64,000 nt of DNA. Origin: Phycisphaeraceae bacterium (GTDB lineage Bacteria > Planctomycetota > Phycisphaerae > Phycisphaerales > UBA1924). Positions 16,895 to 25,433 of the stretch are shown here, in pieces. Within the stretch, counting starts at the first letter, position 1. Each line of letters begins with the position of its first letter. A program made the translations under genes and the position numbers. The notes beneath the pieces are model-generated. The model ran no database searches. It saw nothing but the letters and a program-made list of their open reading frames with translations, and was not told where the DNA came from. Where the stretch lies: positions 62,001 to 126,000 of the forward strand of contig JAHBXC010000005.1 in NCBI GenBank assembly GCA_019636675.1, read 5' to 3'.

Positions 16895-19540
16895 ATGCGG
16901 ACATTCATTCTTGCGCTGACCGCGCTTCCGCTCTGCACACTGTGCGCGTCTGCGCAGCCGCTCGTGCGCCAGTCGCTGACGGATCTGCGAGTGCCGATCG
17001 AATCTCCCGGCGCGTCGCCCAGGCAGAACGGGCCGTTCCCGCCGGGATCCATCATCACGATGCGCGACGAGCTCGAGAACTTCCCCGTCGATGTGTCCAT
17101 CGGCGGCATGGGAGTCAGCGCGGCGCCGACATCGTTCACGGGACCGGACGGCTTCGGCTGGGGTTTGAACACCGTCCGAGGTCAAGGCAATGTCGCCTTC
17201 GCGCGCGTCGTCGATCTCACAGGCGCACCGATCGGCGGCAACGCGACACAGGCGATCCGGCTCACCACCGCCGCGGCGCAGGCGCCGGGCGGGTTCTTCA
17301 CCGGCGCGAACCTGAGCTGGGGCTCCCCGATCGAGCCCGTCGCGGGCGCCAACGCCCGCGCATCGAGCGAACTCTATATTAGCACGATCGCTGAGCAGTA
17401 CACCTTCGAAACCGCCGCGGCATTCACCGGGTTCATCACCAGTCGAGCGATCTGGGGCGGCACATGCGTCGAGGTGCAACCCGGTGACTGCACCGATCAA
17501 GGACTCCCGAATGGTCCGCTGACAACTATCTACCTGCTCAGCCCGGAGTTCATCGGGCTGTTCTCGCCGGCGAGGTACTGCCGGGACTTCCAAGGCTTCA
17601 CCATCCCGGGCTGCACGCCGCCAGCCGGGTCGGTGATCGGCGGACTGGTCCCGCCGCCGATCGGCGTGTGGTCACGCTGGATCCTTGAGACCTCCGCCGA
17701 TCTGCGCGTGACCTATCTGCTCGACCTCCTCGACGGCAACGGCGAGGTCATCATCCATCGCGGCTACCCGCTCGTGGGGCTGGCGATCGACCGGGTCGGT
17801 TTCAACAGCGCCTACGAGTCTCAGGGCGCCTTCCTGCTGGCGGACAACATCGAGGCATCCGGGCCGCTCCGTATGATCCCAAAGCCGCCCGCGCTCGACT
17901 GCCCGTATCTCGATGACCTCAACTGGATGAACGCCGGCCCGTTGCGCGGTCAGTCGACTCGCTGGTTCGACGCGCTCTCCTCCGCCGCGACCGTGTTCGA
18001 ACGCTCGCCCGGCGATCAAGCCATCCGCCAGATCAACAATGTCTCATCCGACAACAAGCACCGCGTCGAGATGACGAGCACGCTGCCCAACTCGTACGCG
18101 CTGCCCGGTGATCCGTGGACCTTCTGCGTCGATGTCGCCACCACGGGACAGACCGTGCGCGCGATCACGCTCGACTCCGAAGCGACAAATTACATCTTCG
18201 GGGGCGTCACGGCGCGCGTCTTCCTCGGACGCGCCGACCTGAGCGTGCCGAACAACCCGGCCTTTGACCCGACCGTGTATGTCCAGGTCGACCCGTGGTA
18301 CGACCCCATCGACGACCCGTTCACGACGACCCCCTACGACAACGCGCCCACGCCCGGGGTCGAGATCGTCTCCACCGGCTATCAGTGGGTCGCCGACGAC
18401 GCCATGCGCACTCTCTGCTTCACAATCGAGAACGATCGTTCGATGACGATCTCCGTTGAAGGCGTCGAGATCTATTCCGGCGTCGCCTTCGCCAACGCCG
18501 CACAAATCGTGCGGTTCGAGTCGGAGAACAACTCCTTCGGCTGGAACTCACGCATGGAGCTCGACAACCTCTCGTACGCGTGCCTGCCTCTGCCCGTGGT
18601 CACGCTGCCGGACCTCACCTCCCCCATCTTTGACGACTTCGCGTGGGGCGTCGCCAACGTCCCCCCTTCCCGTCACATCGACGACCCGATCGGCAGCCCG
18701 CTCGCGTCAACACGGTTCACGAGCGCCAACGGCGTCGTGACGGACGGCCAAGGTGGCGTTGTCATGGCCAATGTCTTCCGCGACACCGTGCATTTCGTCC
18801 CGCCGCTCCCCCCGGGCGCGAGCGACGCAAATCTGTTCGCGCAGTTCTCGGCGCGGACCCCCTCGCTGCCCGGCGGGTCCGGCTCGGGGTGGACCGTCGT
18901 CGCCGAGTTCGAATCGTCCGAGTGGGGTGTCACCTCGCGCGGGTGGTCGCCTCTGCAGACGCGACCGGGGGGCGGGTTCTCGCCGATCGGCTATCTCTGG
19001 CACCTCGCGCCCAACGACACCTTCTACCTCTTCGGTCGACAGGAAGGCGCCACGCAGCCCGGCGCGCAGCAGTTCGTGGTGATCCAGGGCCCCACGCGAG
19101 CCGCGCTCGGGCTCGTCGCCGGCGAGCCGTACGCCGCGCGCGTGCAATACGACCCCGACGCCGACCGCCTCGACTGGTTCGTGAACGATCAGCCCGTCGG
19201 CTCGACCTTCCCGCTGCTCGACACCAGCCCGATCACCCAAGTGGTCTATGCGGCACGAAACCTCGACGCGTTCGTCGTGTGGAGCGGCGACGACGAAACC
19301 GCGCCGACTGACCCGCCCTCAACCCTCACCCTCCGATCGATGCGCGTGTTCGCCGGCGACGCGCCCTGCCCCGGCGACACGAACTCCGACGGCGTGGTGA
19401 ACTTCATCGACCTCAACGCCGTGCTCTCGACCTACGGCCAGGCCGGCGCCGATCTTCCCGCAGACATCAACGCCGACGGCGTCGTGAACTTCGCCGACCT
19501 CAACGCGATCCTCGCGGCGTTCGGGACATCCTGCGACTGA
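16895..19540 (+). CDS. Secreted dockerin-like protein (tandem paralogue B)
   Basis: An 881-residue exported protein with a signal peptide ending LCASAQP. Residues about 40-340 align by eye with paralogue A (FPPGSIITMRDELENFPV; FTGPDGFGWGLNT). The middle keeps the CPYLDDLNW start and the FESENNSFGWNS end of the second domain; then an extra domain of about 240 residues (FDDFAWGVANVPPSRH onward) is present only here. The C-terminus has two calcium loops, DTNSDGVVNFIDLN and DINADGVVNFADLN, and ends FGTSCD, with the final 50 bases almost identical to paralogue A. The genes are 27 bases apart and probably co-transcribed. Confidence 0.8.
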   Translation: MRTFILALTALPLCTLCASAQPLVRQSLTDLRVPIESPGASPRQNGPFPPGSIITMRDELENFPVDVSIGGMGVSAAPTSFTGPDGFGWGLNTVRGQGNVAFARVVDLTGAPIGGNATQAIRLTTAAAQAPGGFFTGANLSWGSPIEPVAGANARASSELYISTIAEQYTFETAAAFTGFITSRAIWGGTCVEVQPGDCTDQGLPNGPLTTIYLLSPEFIGLFSPARYCRDFQGFTIPGCTPPAGSVIGGLVPPPIGVWSRWILETSADLRVTYLLDLLDGNGEVIIHRGYPLVGLAIDRVGFNSAYESQGAFLLADNIEASGPLRMIPKPPALDCPYLDDLNWMNAGPLRGQSTRWFDALSSAATVFERSPGDQAIRQINNVSSDNKHRVEMTSTLPNSYALPGDPWTFCVDVATTGQTVRAITLDSEATNYIFGGVTARVFLGRADLSVPNNPAFDPTVYVQVDPWYDPIDDPFTTTPYDNAPTPGVEIVSTGYQWVADDAMRTLCFTIENDRSMTISVEGVEIYSGVAFANAAQIVRFESENNSFGWNSRMELDNLSYACLPLPVVTLPDLTSPIFDDFAWGVANVPPSRHIDDPIGSPLASTRFTSANGVVTDGQGGVVMANVFRDTVHFVPPLPPGASDANLFAQFSARTPSLPGGSGSGWTVVAEFESSEWGVTSRGWSPLQTRPGGGFSPIGYLWHLAPNDTFYLFGRQEGATQPGAQQFVVIQGPTRAALGLVAGEPYAARVQYDPDADRLDWFVNDQPVGSTFPLLDTSPITQVVYAARNLDAFVVWSGDDETAPTDPPSTLTLRSMRVFAGDAPCPGDTNSDGVVNFIDLNAVLSTYGQAGADLPADINADGVVNFADLNAILAAFGTSCD

Positions 19541-19555
19541 GCCCGGCGGCGCGCC

Positions 19556-20416
19556 TCACGCCCTGCTGCTGGCGATCGCCTTGCGCAGGGGCTGGAGGAT
19601 CAGCGGCAGGATCTTCTCGTCGGTCAGCGCCTCGGCGCGCTCGGTCAGCGCCGCGAACCAGGCGGGCAGGTCGTCGACGCTCTTGAGCGGGGCGCGACGG
19701 CGCAGCGTCAGGAAGACGGTGATCGGCTCGTCGTCGCTTTCCTCGGCGTCGTCGTCGAAGGAAGACGATGCGTCGAACTCGATTGTGTCGTCGTCGCTCA
19801 GGCGGTCGAAGGACCCCATCGACTCGCGCGCGGCGTGGGGGCCGGCCTTGGTCTTCAGCTCGAGGAACGCCTCGGTGTCGAGCGCGCGCCCGAAGGCAAG
19901 GCCCAGCACGGGCTGGATGTCGATGGGCTCGGCGCCCTCGATCTCGGCGAAGCGCGCGAGCGGGCTGTCGCCCAGCAGCGCCTCGGCCACGATGCGGTTG
20001 TGGTTGCCCGCCGCCTCCAGCTCGAAAGCGAAGACGACTTCCAGTTGCTCGACATCCAGGGGGTTGATGCCCAAGTAGAAGGGCGAGGTCTCGAGCACGA
20101 GCCGGTGCAGCGCGTACGCCCCGGCGCCCCCGGTGAGGGAGCGCGGGTTGACGGCGCCCGAGCGGACGGAGCGCCGGCGCAGGGCGACCCACTCCTCGGC
20201 CTCGACGCCGGCCGAGCCCCCGGCGCCCGGGAGGGCGCGCGATTCGAGGGCGACCTCCCCGTCGTAGCGCTTGAAGCGTTCGAGGGCGGGGCGCTGCTTG
20301 CGAAGGCGTTCAAAGAAGGACAGGACCGGCTCGCGCTGGGCGGGCAGGTTCATGGTCGTGGTGAGTTTCTGGGTGATCGTGAAGCCCGAACACAGGGCGC
20401 CGTAGGAGGTGGCCAT
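19556..20416 (-). CDS. Hypothetical protein, 286 residues
   Basis: A soluble, acidic protein of unknown function with a GAGG ribosome site before ATG 20416. It contains YALHRLVLETSPFYLGINPL and FAFELEAAGNHNRIVAEALL, a central acidic low-complexity stretch (about residues 205-230, rich in Asp/Ser/Glu) and a helical C-terminus. There is no signal peptide or membrane helix. The gene converges on the secreted paralogue B and its upstream side faces a repeat-rich spacer. I cannot assign a family. Confidence 0.65.
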   Translation of the reverse strand: MATSYGALCSGFTITQKLTTTMNLPAQREPVLSFFERLRKQRPALERFKRYDGEVALESRALPGAGGSAGVEAEEWVALRRRSVRSGAVNPRSLTGGAGAYALHRLVLETSPFYLGINPLDVEQLEVVFAFELEAAGNHNRIVAEALLGDSPLARFAEIEGAEPIDIQPVLGLAFGRALDTEAFLELKTKAGPHAARESMGSFDRLSDDDTIEFDASSSFDDDAEESDDEPITVFLTLRRRAPLKSVDDLPAWFAALTERAEALTDEKILPLILQPLRKAIASSRA

Positions 20417-20622
20417 GGGGCGAAACCTCGAGAAGTGGGGCTGCCCGGGTTCGGGAGATGGTCGGAGGCGTCTCCCGAGCCGCGTGGCCCGCCCGTCGTA
20501 CGGAAAGACTCTACGCGGCGTTCGGAGAGCCGGTCGACGACCGAGAAGGGGAATCGTCCGGACCGGGAAAACAGCCGTAGAGATGACGAAAACTCGGGAA
20601 TTATCGGACTCTCAAGGCAACA

Positions 20623-20650
20623 TTCACCACGGAGGGCGCGGAGGGGTTGG
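20623..20650. repeat. CACCGCAGAGG-type dispersed repeat, copy 1 (short)
   Basis: TTCACCACGGAGGGCGCGGA and following bases. This is a degenerate short copy of the element found at 22359, 50397, 53125, 56197 and 56352; the GGCACGGGC hairpin part is absent here. Confidence 0.75.
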
Positions 20651-20702
20651 GGTTCGGAGAGGGCCCCCCCCCAGCGAGCGGCAGGGGGGAAGATCGCACT
20701 TA

Positions 20703-20744
20703 CTCCCCACTCCCCACTCCCCACTCCCTGCTCCCTGCTCCCTT
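20703..20744. repeat. Heptamer tandem repeat, six units
   Basis: Three CTCCCCA units, two CTCCCTG units and one CTCCCTT, perfectly head to tail. It is the longest tract of this family in the window and lies 55 bases before the pilin-like gene. Confidence 0.9.
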
Positions 20745-20799
20745 CCGCCCACGCCTTCCCCCCGAATCCGCACCCCCTTCCACCCGAACCAATACCATC

Positions 20800-21456
20800 A
20801 TGACGATGGCACGCGTTCGCGAATCTCGCGCCCGGCGCGCTCGGTGGGGGTTCACCCTCATCGAGCTGCTCGTGGTCGTCAGCATCGTCGCGCTGCTGAT
20901 CGGCATCCTTGCGCCCACGCTGACCAGGGCCCGAAACAGCGCCCAGCGCACCAAGTGCCTCTCCAACCTCCGCGGCATCGGGCTTGGCGTCGAGGTCGCG
21001 CGCAACAACACGCCACGCTTCGAGCTGCCCTACGCCCTGCCCCTCGACGACAGCAGCGTCTACGGCGCCGACCCGCGCCCGCCGGAAGAGCTCAACCCCG
21101 ACGGCATCATGGCGACCTTCGGGCCCATGCTCGATTCGCTCGAGGTCTTCCTCTGCCCAAGCGACCGCTCGATCCCGCCCGAGCTGCGCCTCGCCGGGCT
21201 CTCGCCCATCGGGCGTCACAGCAGCTACGAGTACTGGGCGGGCACGCTGATGGTCGCGCGCGAGATCTTCCGCGACGATCGCGACCCGCGCGGCGCCGTC
21301 ACCAAGTTCTACGAGTTCAACCCCAACTACCCCGTCTTCGCCGACTCGGCCGCCCGCCACGAGGGCGGGCCGGAGTACGACCAGAACGCCCTGTACTTCG
21401 GCGACTGGCGCGCCGACTGGCTGATCCTGAACCCGCGCGACAGCGTGCGCAACTGA
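20800..21456 (+). CDS. Type IV pilin-like (type II secretion pseudopilin-like) protein
   Basis: A 218-residue protein with a class III prepilin leader: a short basic N-terminus, then [20 protein letters not shown], the G|F cleavage site with the conserved Glu at +5. The rest is periplasmic, with [14 protein letters not shown] typical of planctomycete pilin-like (DUF1559-related) proteins and DYDQN-type loops near the end. Start at ATG 20800; ATG 20806 is also possible. Such proteins are abundant and mostly uncharacterised in planctomycetes. No pilus assembly genes are nearby. Confidence 0.85.
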   Translation: MTMARVRESRARRARWGFTLIELLVVVSIVALLIGILAPTLTRARNSAQRTKCLSNLRGIGLGVEVARNNTPRFELPYALPLDDSSVYGADPRPPEELNPDGIMATFGPMLDSLEVFLCPSDRSIPPELRLAGLSPIGRHSSYEYWAGTLMVAREIFRDDRDPRGAVTKFYEFNPNYPVFADSAARHEGGPEYDQNALYFGDWRADWLILNPRDSVRN

Positions 21457-21481
21457 CGCGCCGAGGAAGGAACGCCGCGAT

Positions 21482-22348
21482 ATGCCGAACCACGAACACC
21501 ACCATGTCAGCGACCCGACGACGAAGGGCTCCCTGCTCGAGGGACTCGACGCGCCGGTCGGCGCACGCGCGCGCTCGGCACGACCCTCGTTCCGCGATCG
21601 CTTCGACATCGACCTGCGCGAGCTGCTGCCGGCGATCAGGGGCGCGATGGAGAAGCACCGCGCGCTGGCGGCGGCGACGGGCGTCACGATCGCGCTGCTG
21701 GGCGCAGGGGGCGGGGCGGCGCTGGCGTGGAGCGCGTTCAGGCCGATCCGCGTGCCCGACGCCGCCAACGACCCGCTCGCGAACGTGCTGGGCTTCGCGC
21801 TGCTGGACAAGGACTTCCGCAAGCTGCCGGTGAAGGAGCGTCTGGAGATCGTGCTGCAGCTGGCGGAGCGTCTGCGCACGATGAGCGCCGGCGACAGCGT
21901 GCTGGTGGCCGCCTTCGCCGCCGGGATCGCGGGCGAGGCGCGCAAGCAGCTCGAAGAGAACATGCGCACGCTGGGCATCGACCTGATGACGGACTACGCG
22001 AACAAGTACGCGCAGGTCGACGGCGCGAAGCGCGAGGAGTTCCTGGACGAGACGGCGCTGGAGTGGTCGCGCCTGCTCGAGCAGCTGACCGGTCAGGAGC
22101 GCGACGTCGACGACGCGACGCGCCTGCAGGAGATGCAGACGCAGGCCCAGCGCGACGCCGAGCAGGGGCGGCGTCGTGACGGCCCGCTGCGCTCGGACAA
22201 CGTGGCCGACTTCTTCTCGTCGATGCAGGCCGACATCAACGCCGACGCGAACCCCAACCAGCGCGCCCAGACCGCCAAGTTCATGCGAGACATGACGCGC
22301 CACCTGCGAGGGCGCGACATCCGGACGAACCAGCCGGTGAAGAAGTAA
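21482..22348 (+). CDS. Hypothetical single-span membrane protein
   Basis: A 288-residue protein with GAGGAAGGAA upstream of its ATG. A cytoplasmic N-terminal part with MPNHEHHHV is followed by one hydrophobic span near residues 65-85 (VTIALLGAGGGAALAWSAF). The C-terminal 200 residues are helical and charged (VKERLEIVLQLAERLRTM; EEFLDETALEWSRLLEQLTG). It follows the pilin-like gene after 25 bases, so the two may be co-transcribed. No known family was recognised. Confidence 0.7.
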   Translation: MPNHEHHHVSDPTTKGSLLEGLDAPVGARARSARPSFRDRFDIDLRELLPAIRGAMEKHRALAAATGVTIALLGAGGGAALAWSAFRPIRVPDAANDPLANVLGFALLDKDFRKLPVKERLEIVLQLAERLRTMSAGDSVLVAAFAAGIAGEARKQLEENMRTLGIDLMTDYANKYAQVDGAKREEFLDETALEWSRLLEQLTGQERDVDDATRLQEMQTQAQRDAEQGRRRDGPLRSDNVADFFSSMQADINADANPNQRAQTAKFMRDMTRHLRGRDIRTNQPVKK

Positions 22349-22358
22349 GCGGGAGAGA

Positions 22359-22399
22359 TTCACCGCAGAGGGCGCAGAGGACGCAGAGAGGGAGGGGGT
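22359..22399. repeat. CACCGCAGAGG-type dispersed repeat, copy 2
   Basis: TTCACCGCAGAGGGCGCAGA, continuing with GGACGCAGAGAGGGAGGGGG. It begins 11 bases after the stop of the preceding gene. The hairpin module is absent. Confidence 0.85.
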
Positions 22400-22431
22400 G
22401 TGGGAGCGTCCTCTTTCTGGCGCTCCGGCTC

Positions 22432-22459
22432 GTGCCTTGTGCCTCGTGCCCCGTGCCTT
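22432..22459. repeat. Heptamer tandem repeat, GTGCCYY type
   Basis: Four units: GTGCCTT, GTGCCTC, GTGCCCC, GTGCCTT. A second tract of the same type is at 26449-26476. Downstream, TACAAT at 22487-22492 may be a -10 element for the EF-G-like gene. Confidence 0.9.
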
Positions 22460-22607
22460 CCCCTTCCACCCCCTTGACCTTGCCAGTACAATCCAAGTCC
22501 GCCAGGGCGAGGGTGTTCCCCGCCCCGGCGACATCCTGACCACCTCGGGCCGCGACGCGGCATCGACGCGCCGCGGGTCCCGTTCCGCCCGAAGGGAGAC
22601 GCGTCGC

Positions 22608-24659
22608 ATGGCCTACTCCACGAACGACATCCGCAACATTGCTCTGGCGGGGCACGCCTGGGCGGGCAAGACCACGCTCGTCGAGCGACTGCTCCACCAC
22701 AAGGGCCTGACCGGGCGCATGGGGATGGTCGAAGAGGGCAACACCGTCTGCGACTTCGAGGACGAAGAGAAGCACCACAAGCACACGCTCTCGCCCGCCG
22801 TCGTCCATCTCGAACACGAGGGGCGCCAGATCAACCTGATCGACACGCCGGGCTACCCCGACCTCGCCGGCGTCGCGATGTCCTGCTTCCCGGCGGTCGA
22901 GACCGTCGCGATCGTGATCGACGCGTCGGTGGGCATCCAGATGAACACGCGCAGGATGATGCGCTTCGCCAAGGAGCGACGACTGCCCACGATGCTCATC
23001 ATCAACAAGATCGACCACGAGGGCGTGAACCTGATCGAGCTGCGCGACCACATCGCCGATGTCTTCGGCCCCGAGTGCGTGCCCGTGAACAAGCCGTGCA
23101 AGAAGGGCACGGACGTCGTCGACCTGCTCGAGACCAAGACCGGCGAGACCGACCTGGGCACGGTCGCCGAATCGCGCACGAAGCTGCTCGACCAGATCGC
23201 CGAGGTCGACGACACGCTCGCGGAAAAGTACCTCGAAGACCCCGACTCCATCACCCCCGAGGAGTGGCACGACGCGCTCATCAAGGCGCTGCGCGAGTCG
23301 CACCTCATCCCGGTCGTCTATTGCTCCGCGAAAACCGGCGTCGGCGTCGACGACCTCCTCCATATCTTCGCCAATGTCTGCCCCAGCCCCCTCGAGGGCA
23401 ACCCGCGACCCTTCCTCAAGACCGAAGACGACGGCGAGGAAACCCCCTTCCGCGCCACGCAGAACCCCGAGGACCACGTCCTCGCGCACGTCTTCCGCAT
23501 CGCGACCGACCCCTTCGTCGGCAAGGTCGCGTATTTCCGCGTCCATCAGGGCGTCATCAAGCACGGCGACCAGTTGCTCGTCGACCGCTCCACCAAGAAG
23601 GTCCGGCTCGCGCACATCCACCGACCCATGGGCAAGGACCTCAAGGAGATCGACCGCGCGATCCCGGGCGACATCGCCTGCGTCACCAAGATCGACGAGA
23701 TCCACTACGGCAGCGTGCTCCACGACCACCCGGAAGAAGCCGGCGTCCACCTCAAGCCCCTCGACCTGCCGCGACCCATGCAGGGCCTCGCGCTGGTCGC
23801 CAAGTCACGCAGCGACGAGACCAAGATCGGCGGCGCCCTCCAGAAACTCGTCGAGAGCGACCCGAGTTTCGTCGTCGAGCGCGTCGAGGCCACCGGCGAG
23901 ACCGTCGCGCGAGGCATGGGCGAGCTGCACCTGCGCATCATGCTCGAGAAACTCAAGAACCGCTTCGGCGTCGAGGTCGACACCCACACGCCCAAGGTCG
24001 CGTACAAGGAAACCATCCTCGCCAAGGCCGAGGGCCACCACCGGCACAAGAAGCAGACCGGCGGCGCCGGCCAGTTCGGCGAGGTCTTCCTGCGCGTCGA
24101 GCCCATCCAGGGGGGCGAGCAGGAATTCGAGTTCGTCGACGACACCTTCGGGGGAAGCGTGCCCAGGCAGTTCCTCCCGGCGATCGAGAAGGGCGTGCGC
24201 ATGGTGCTCAACACCGGCGCGTTCGCCGGGTACCCGCTCACGCGCGTGCGCGTCAGCGTCTACGACGGCAAGCACCACCCCGTCGACAGCAAGGAGGTCG
24301 CGTTCGTGACCGCCGGCAAGCGGGCGTTCATCGACGCCGTCGCCAAGGCCAAGCCCGCGCTGCTCGAGCCCTTCGTCGACATGGAGGTCGTCGCCCCGGC
24401 CGAGCGCATGGGCGACATCACCAGCGACCTGATCGGCAAGCGAGGGCGCGTGATGAGCACCGACATGGGCCAGGGCGGCATGTGCATCATCAAGGCGACC
24501 GCGCCCCTGTCAGAACTCGACAACTACGCCGGACGCCTCAAGAGCATGACCGGCGGCGTGGGCTCGTTCGTGATGGAATACAGCCACGACGAGGTGGCGC
24601 CCCCGAACGTGCAGGCGCATGTGGTGGCGCAGTTTAAGGGGCATGGGGAGGAGGATTGA
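22608..24659 (+). CDS. Elongation factor G-like GTPase (EF-G paralogue)
   Basis: A 683-residue translational GTPase with EF-G domain order. G1 is GHAWAGKTTL (residues 15-24), G3 is D79-T-P-G-Y83, and G4 is NKID (133-136). In canonical EF-G the G3 residue after DTPG is the catalytic His; here it is Tyr, as in the EF-G-2/FusA2-like group. Domains II to V follow (ARGMGELHLRIMLEKLKNRF; GGAGQFGEVFLRVEP). The family binds ribosomes but the role of the paralogues is unsettled. Start at ATG 22608 with GAAGGGAG upstream. It is probably not the main EF-G; no rpsL, rpsG or tuf gene is nearby. Confidence 0.88.
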   Translation: MAYSTNDIRNIALAGHAWAGKTTLVERLLHHKGLTGRMGMVEEGNTVCDFEDEEKHHKHTLSPAVVHLEHEGRQINLIDTPGYPDLAGVAMSCFPAVETVAIVIDASVGIQMNTRRMMRFAKERRLPTMLIINKIDHEGVNLIELRDHIADVFGPECVPVNKPCKKGTDVVDLLETKTGETDLGTVAESRTKLLDQIAEVDDTLAEKYLEDPDSITPEEWHDALIKALRESHLIPVVYCSAKTGVGVDDLLHIFANVCPSPLEGNPRPFLKTEDDGEETPFRATQNPEDHVLAHVFRIATDPFVGKVAYFRVHQGVIKHGDQLLVDRSTKKVRLAHIHRPMGKDLKEIDRAIPGDIACVTKIDEIHYGSVLHDHPEEAGVHLKPLDLPRPMQGLALVAKSRSDETKIGGALQKLVESDPSFVVERVEATGETVARGMGELHLRIMLEKLKNRFGVEVDTHTPKVAYKETILAKAEGHHRHKKQTGGAGQFGEVFLRVEPIQGGEQEFEFVDDTFGGSVPRQFLPAIEKGVRMVLNTGAFAGYPLTRVRVSVYDGKHHPVDSKEVAFVTAGKRAFIDAVAKAKPALLEPFVDMEVVAPAERMGDITSDLIGKRGRVMSTDMGQGGMCIIKATAPLSELDNYAGRLKSMTGGVGSFVMEYSHDEVAPPNVQAHVVAQFKGHGEED

Positions 24660-24721
24660 GAACGGAGTCCGCCGAATCCGCACCCAGCGACGAAGAAACG
24701 GCGCGCCCACCAGCGGAGGCC

Positions 24722-25159
24722 ATGCTCATTCGGCGCACGAAGTCATCGCCTGCGTCGACCGCACGCGCGAGGACGCTTCGCCGAGAATCGTCGGCGCCAG
24801 AACGGGTTCTCTGGCGATGGCTGCGTGGCCGTCGCCTCGGTGGCTTCAAGTTCAGGCGCCAGCAGCCGCTCGGCGGCTACACCCTCGACTTCTTCTGCCG
24901 CGAGGCCATGCTCTGCGTGGAGCTCGACGGTGTGCATCACGCGGGGGAGACCAACCGGTTGCGAGACAGCGTTCGTGATGCCAAGCTCGCAGAATTGGGA
25001 GTTCGGACGCTTCGCTTCACGGCGTCCTCGCTGGCGAAAGAAAGAGACGCCGTCCTCGCGACCATCCTCCGCGAGGCCCGACCCCGCGCCACAGCGACCG
25101 CCGACGACGCCCCCCCTTCTCCCGCAGGGAGAAGGTGTCTGGCGCAGCCAGACGGATGA
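24722..25159 (+). CDS. DUF559 domain protein (Vsr/restriction endonuclease-like fold)
   Basis: About 145 residues with the DUF559 pattern: SAPERVLWRWLRGRRLGGFK, then FRRQQPLGGYTLDFFC, LCVELDGVHH and LGVRTLRF. The D...E-x-D arrangement (TLDFFC; VELDG) matches the PD-(D/E)XK-like active site proposed for this family. A TTG at 24656, overlapping the EF-G-like stop, gives a longer 167-residue form with a purine-rich site directly upstream; either start is possible. The last dozen residues (GRRCLAQPDG) are encoded by a dispersed repeat that recurs after the gene. Such genes are often found embedded in repeats and may be mobile cargo. Cellular role unknown. Confidence 0.82.
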   Translation: MLIRRTKSSPASTARARTLRRESSAPERVLWRWLRGRRLGGFKFRRQQPLGGYTLDFFCREAMLCVELDGVHHAGETNRLRDSVRDAKLAELGVRTLRFTASSLAKERDAVLATILREARPRATATADDAPPSPAGRRCLAQPDG

Positions 25160-25433
25160 GGGCTACCGGTTCTTATCCTTTCCTACACCGCCTCGTTCCG
25201 AGGCAGGTGCACGCATCGAAGCGCGTTCACGCGTCGTCCCTGCGAGGCTTTGGAGCACGGGAGGACGGGTAGCCCTCACCAGCGTCGCTGCGCTCCGCGA
25301 CCTCTCCCTGAGGAGAGGTGGGAGGAGTGAAGCCAGACGGATGAGGGCTACCGGTTCTTGTCTTTCCCTACCGCGCCTCATCCCGAATGAGGCGAATTGC
25401 AGGACAGGTCTACACGCGAAACACCCCGCCCAC
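25146..25433. repeat. Direct repeats flanking the DUF559 gene end
   Basis: Two copies of a unit of about 56 bases beginning AGCCAGACGGATGAGGGCTA, at 25146-25201 and 25331-25386, with small substitutions. Between them lies a segment with a CTCTCCCTGAGGAGAG palindrome, and another palindrome (CTTCTCCCGCAGGGAGAAGG) lies just before, inside the gene end. The stretch has no gene. It looks like a non-autonomous dispersed element; no transposase is present. Confidence 0.75.

Larger units (their letters stand above)
20417..20799. other. Repeat-containing intergenic region
   Basis: 383 bases without a convincing gene, between a minus-strand gene and the pilin-like gene. It holds one copy of the CACCGCGGAGG element and one heptamer tract, both listed separately, and presumably the promoters of the flanking genes. 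An open frame runs through it into the pilin gene but its composition is that of the repeats. Confidence 0.6.

Noticed and set aside
20703..20744. CRISPR-like repeated units
   Set aside because: Units are seven bases, directly adjacent and without spacers; no cas genes anywhere in the window.
25146..25433. An insertion sequence
   Set aside because: Direct repeats and palindromes are present but no transposase frame or clean terminal inverted repeats were found.
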